Positions 25,442 through 25,579 of a DNA stretch of 25,579 nucleotides are shown here, one piece after another. The stretch is from an uncultured Clostridium sp. (GTDB taxonomy: Bacteria; Bacillota; Clostridia; TANB77; CAG-508): assembly GCA_958413095.1 (NCBI GenBank), contig CATYUF010000023.1:1-25579 (forward strand), in the 5' to 3' direction. Made by a program: the position numbers and the translations under genes. The notes beneath the pieces are model-generated. The model saw only the letters and a list, made by a program, of their open reading frames with translations, was not told the DNA's origin and did no database searches. Position 1 is the first letter of the stretch; every line of letters begins with the position of its first letter.

Positions 25442-25469
25442 ACTATAAGCACTATTATTTAATTTTCAA
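25442..25469 (-). promoter_or_regulatory. Promoter of the mob-xis-int operon
   Basis: TTGAAA (minus strand; 25464-25469), 16 bp, then TATAGT (25442-25447). It would start transcription near 25435, about 60 bases before the relaxase ATG at 25374. Confidence 0.55.
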
Positions 25470-25494
25470 TTTGCATTTTATTTATCTCAATCAA

Positions 25495-25560
25495 AACGTT
25501 AGAACACTCATATGCTTCTTCGCCTGAGGGTGTCCTAAAATAGGAACCCGATAACCAGAA
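25495..25560. other. Possible oriT upstream of relaxase
   Basis: A relatively GC-rich patch in an AT-rich setting lies 120-185 bp upstream of mob. TTAGAACACTC (25499-25509) is nearly complementary to GAGGGTGTCCTAA (25526-25538), with a loop CTTCTTCGC-type; a second nested hairpin is GGTGTCCT/AGGAACC with one bulge (about 25529-25551). MobV oriTs are short inverted repeats beside the relaxase gene. I do not match a known nic sequence, so this is a positional and structural call. Confidence 0.4.
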
Positions 25561-25579
25561 AATCCAGCTCAATAAGAGT

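Larger units (their letters stand above)
22790..25579. mobile_element. End of an integrative mobilizable element (partial)
   Basis: The core mobility cassette relaxase (MobV), excisionase-like HTH protein and tyrosine integrase lies in one operon, with a possible oriT upstream of the relaxase. No conjugation apparatus (VirB/T4SS) is visible, so this is a mobilizable rather than self-transmissible element, or only part of a larger ICE. Its left limit is inferred from the integrase end and its hairpin; no attachment-site repeat could be identified. The ToxIN and HD/rSAM/RhuM/nuclease genes may be its cargo or a separate island. The right side runs beyond the window. Confidence 0.65.

Overview
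The window is AT-rich DNA (by eye well under 30% GC) with strong AGGAGG-type ribosome binding sites. It carries the sporulation genes yabP and yabQ beside divIC, plus rho and a frameshift-regulated prfB. This points to a spore-forming Firmicute, most likely an AT-rich Clostridia member. Nearly every gene lies on the minus strand, so transcription runs from high to low coordinates.

Layout. (1) 1-1.6 kb is gene-poor: one unknown 109-aa protein, about 0.9 kb of very AT-rich non-coding DNA with a 43-bp tandem repeat and a possible structured RNA, then a 56-aa TTG-started gene on the minus strand. (2) 1.7-6.4 kb is a core block: a membrane-anchored DUF2726 nuclease-like protein, a YfcE-type phosphodiesterase, a zinc-dependent phospholipase C-like protein, rho, divIC, yabQ and yabP. 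(3) 6.5-11.6 kb is a tightly overlapping five-gene operon (in transcription order): a degenerate glutamine-synthetase-like protein, two SPASM-type radical SAM enzymes, an HPr-kinase-like P-loop protein, and a Cof-type HAD hydrolase whose only sensible start is CTG in a CTGA stop/start overlap. No precursor peptide is visible. I regard this as the best candidate for an undescribed pathway. (4) 11.8-15.6 kb holds a PfkB kinase with a zinc-ribbon-like insertion, a conserved small hypothetical protein, a lysC broken by two frameshifts, and prfB with its +1 programmed frameshift.

(5) 15.85-22.7 kb is an accessory region. It starts with a complete type III toxin-antitoxin locus (ToxN/AbiQ-like RNase, three 35-bp ToxI repeats, attenuating terminator, consensus promoter) and a SEC-C motif remnant. 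A four-gene operon follows from one promoter: HD hydrolase, SPL-like radical SAM protein, RhuM, and a 1067-aa protein with an N-terminal PD-(D/E)xK-like nuclease and helical repeats. This looks like a defence island. (6) 22.8-25.6 kb is one end of an integrative mobilizable element: tyrosine integrase, excisionase-like HTH protein, MobV relaxase and a possible oriT. It runs off the right edge.

How the parts relate: the integrase module and the ToxIN/defence cargo form a horizontally acquired block next to core genes. The GS-like/radical SAM operon sits between core genes (pfkB and yabP) and has the same base composition as its neighbours. All function calls were made by reading the translations; no database search was run.
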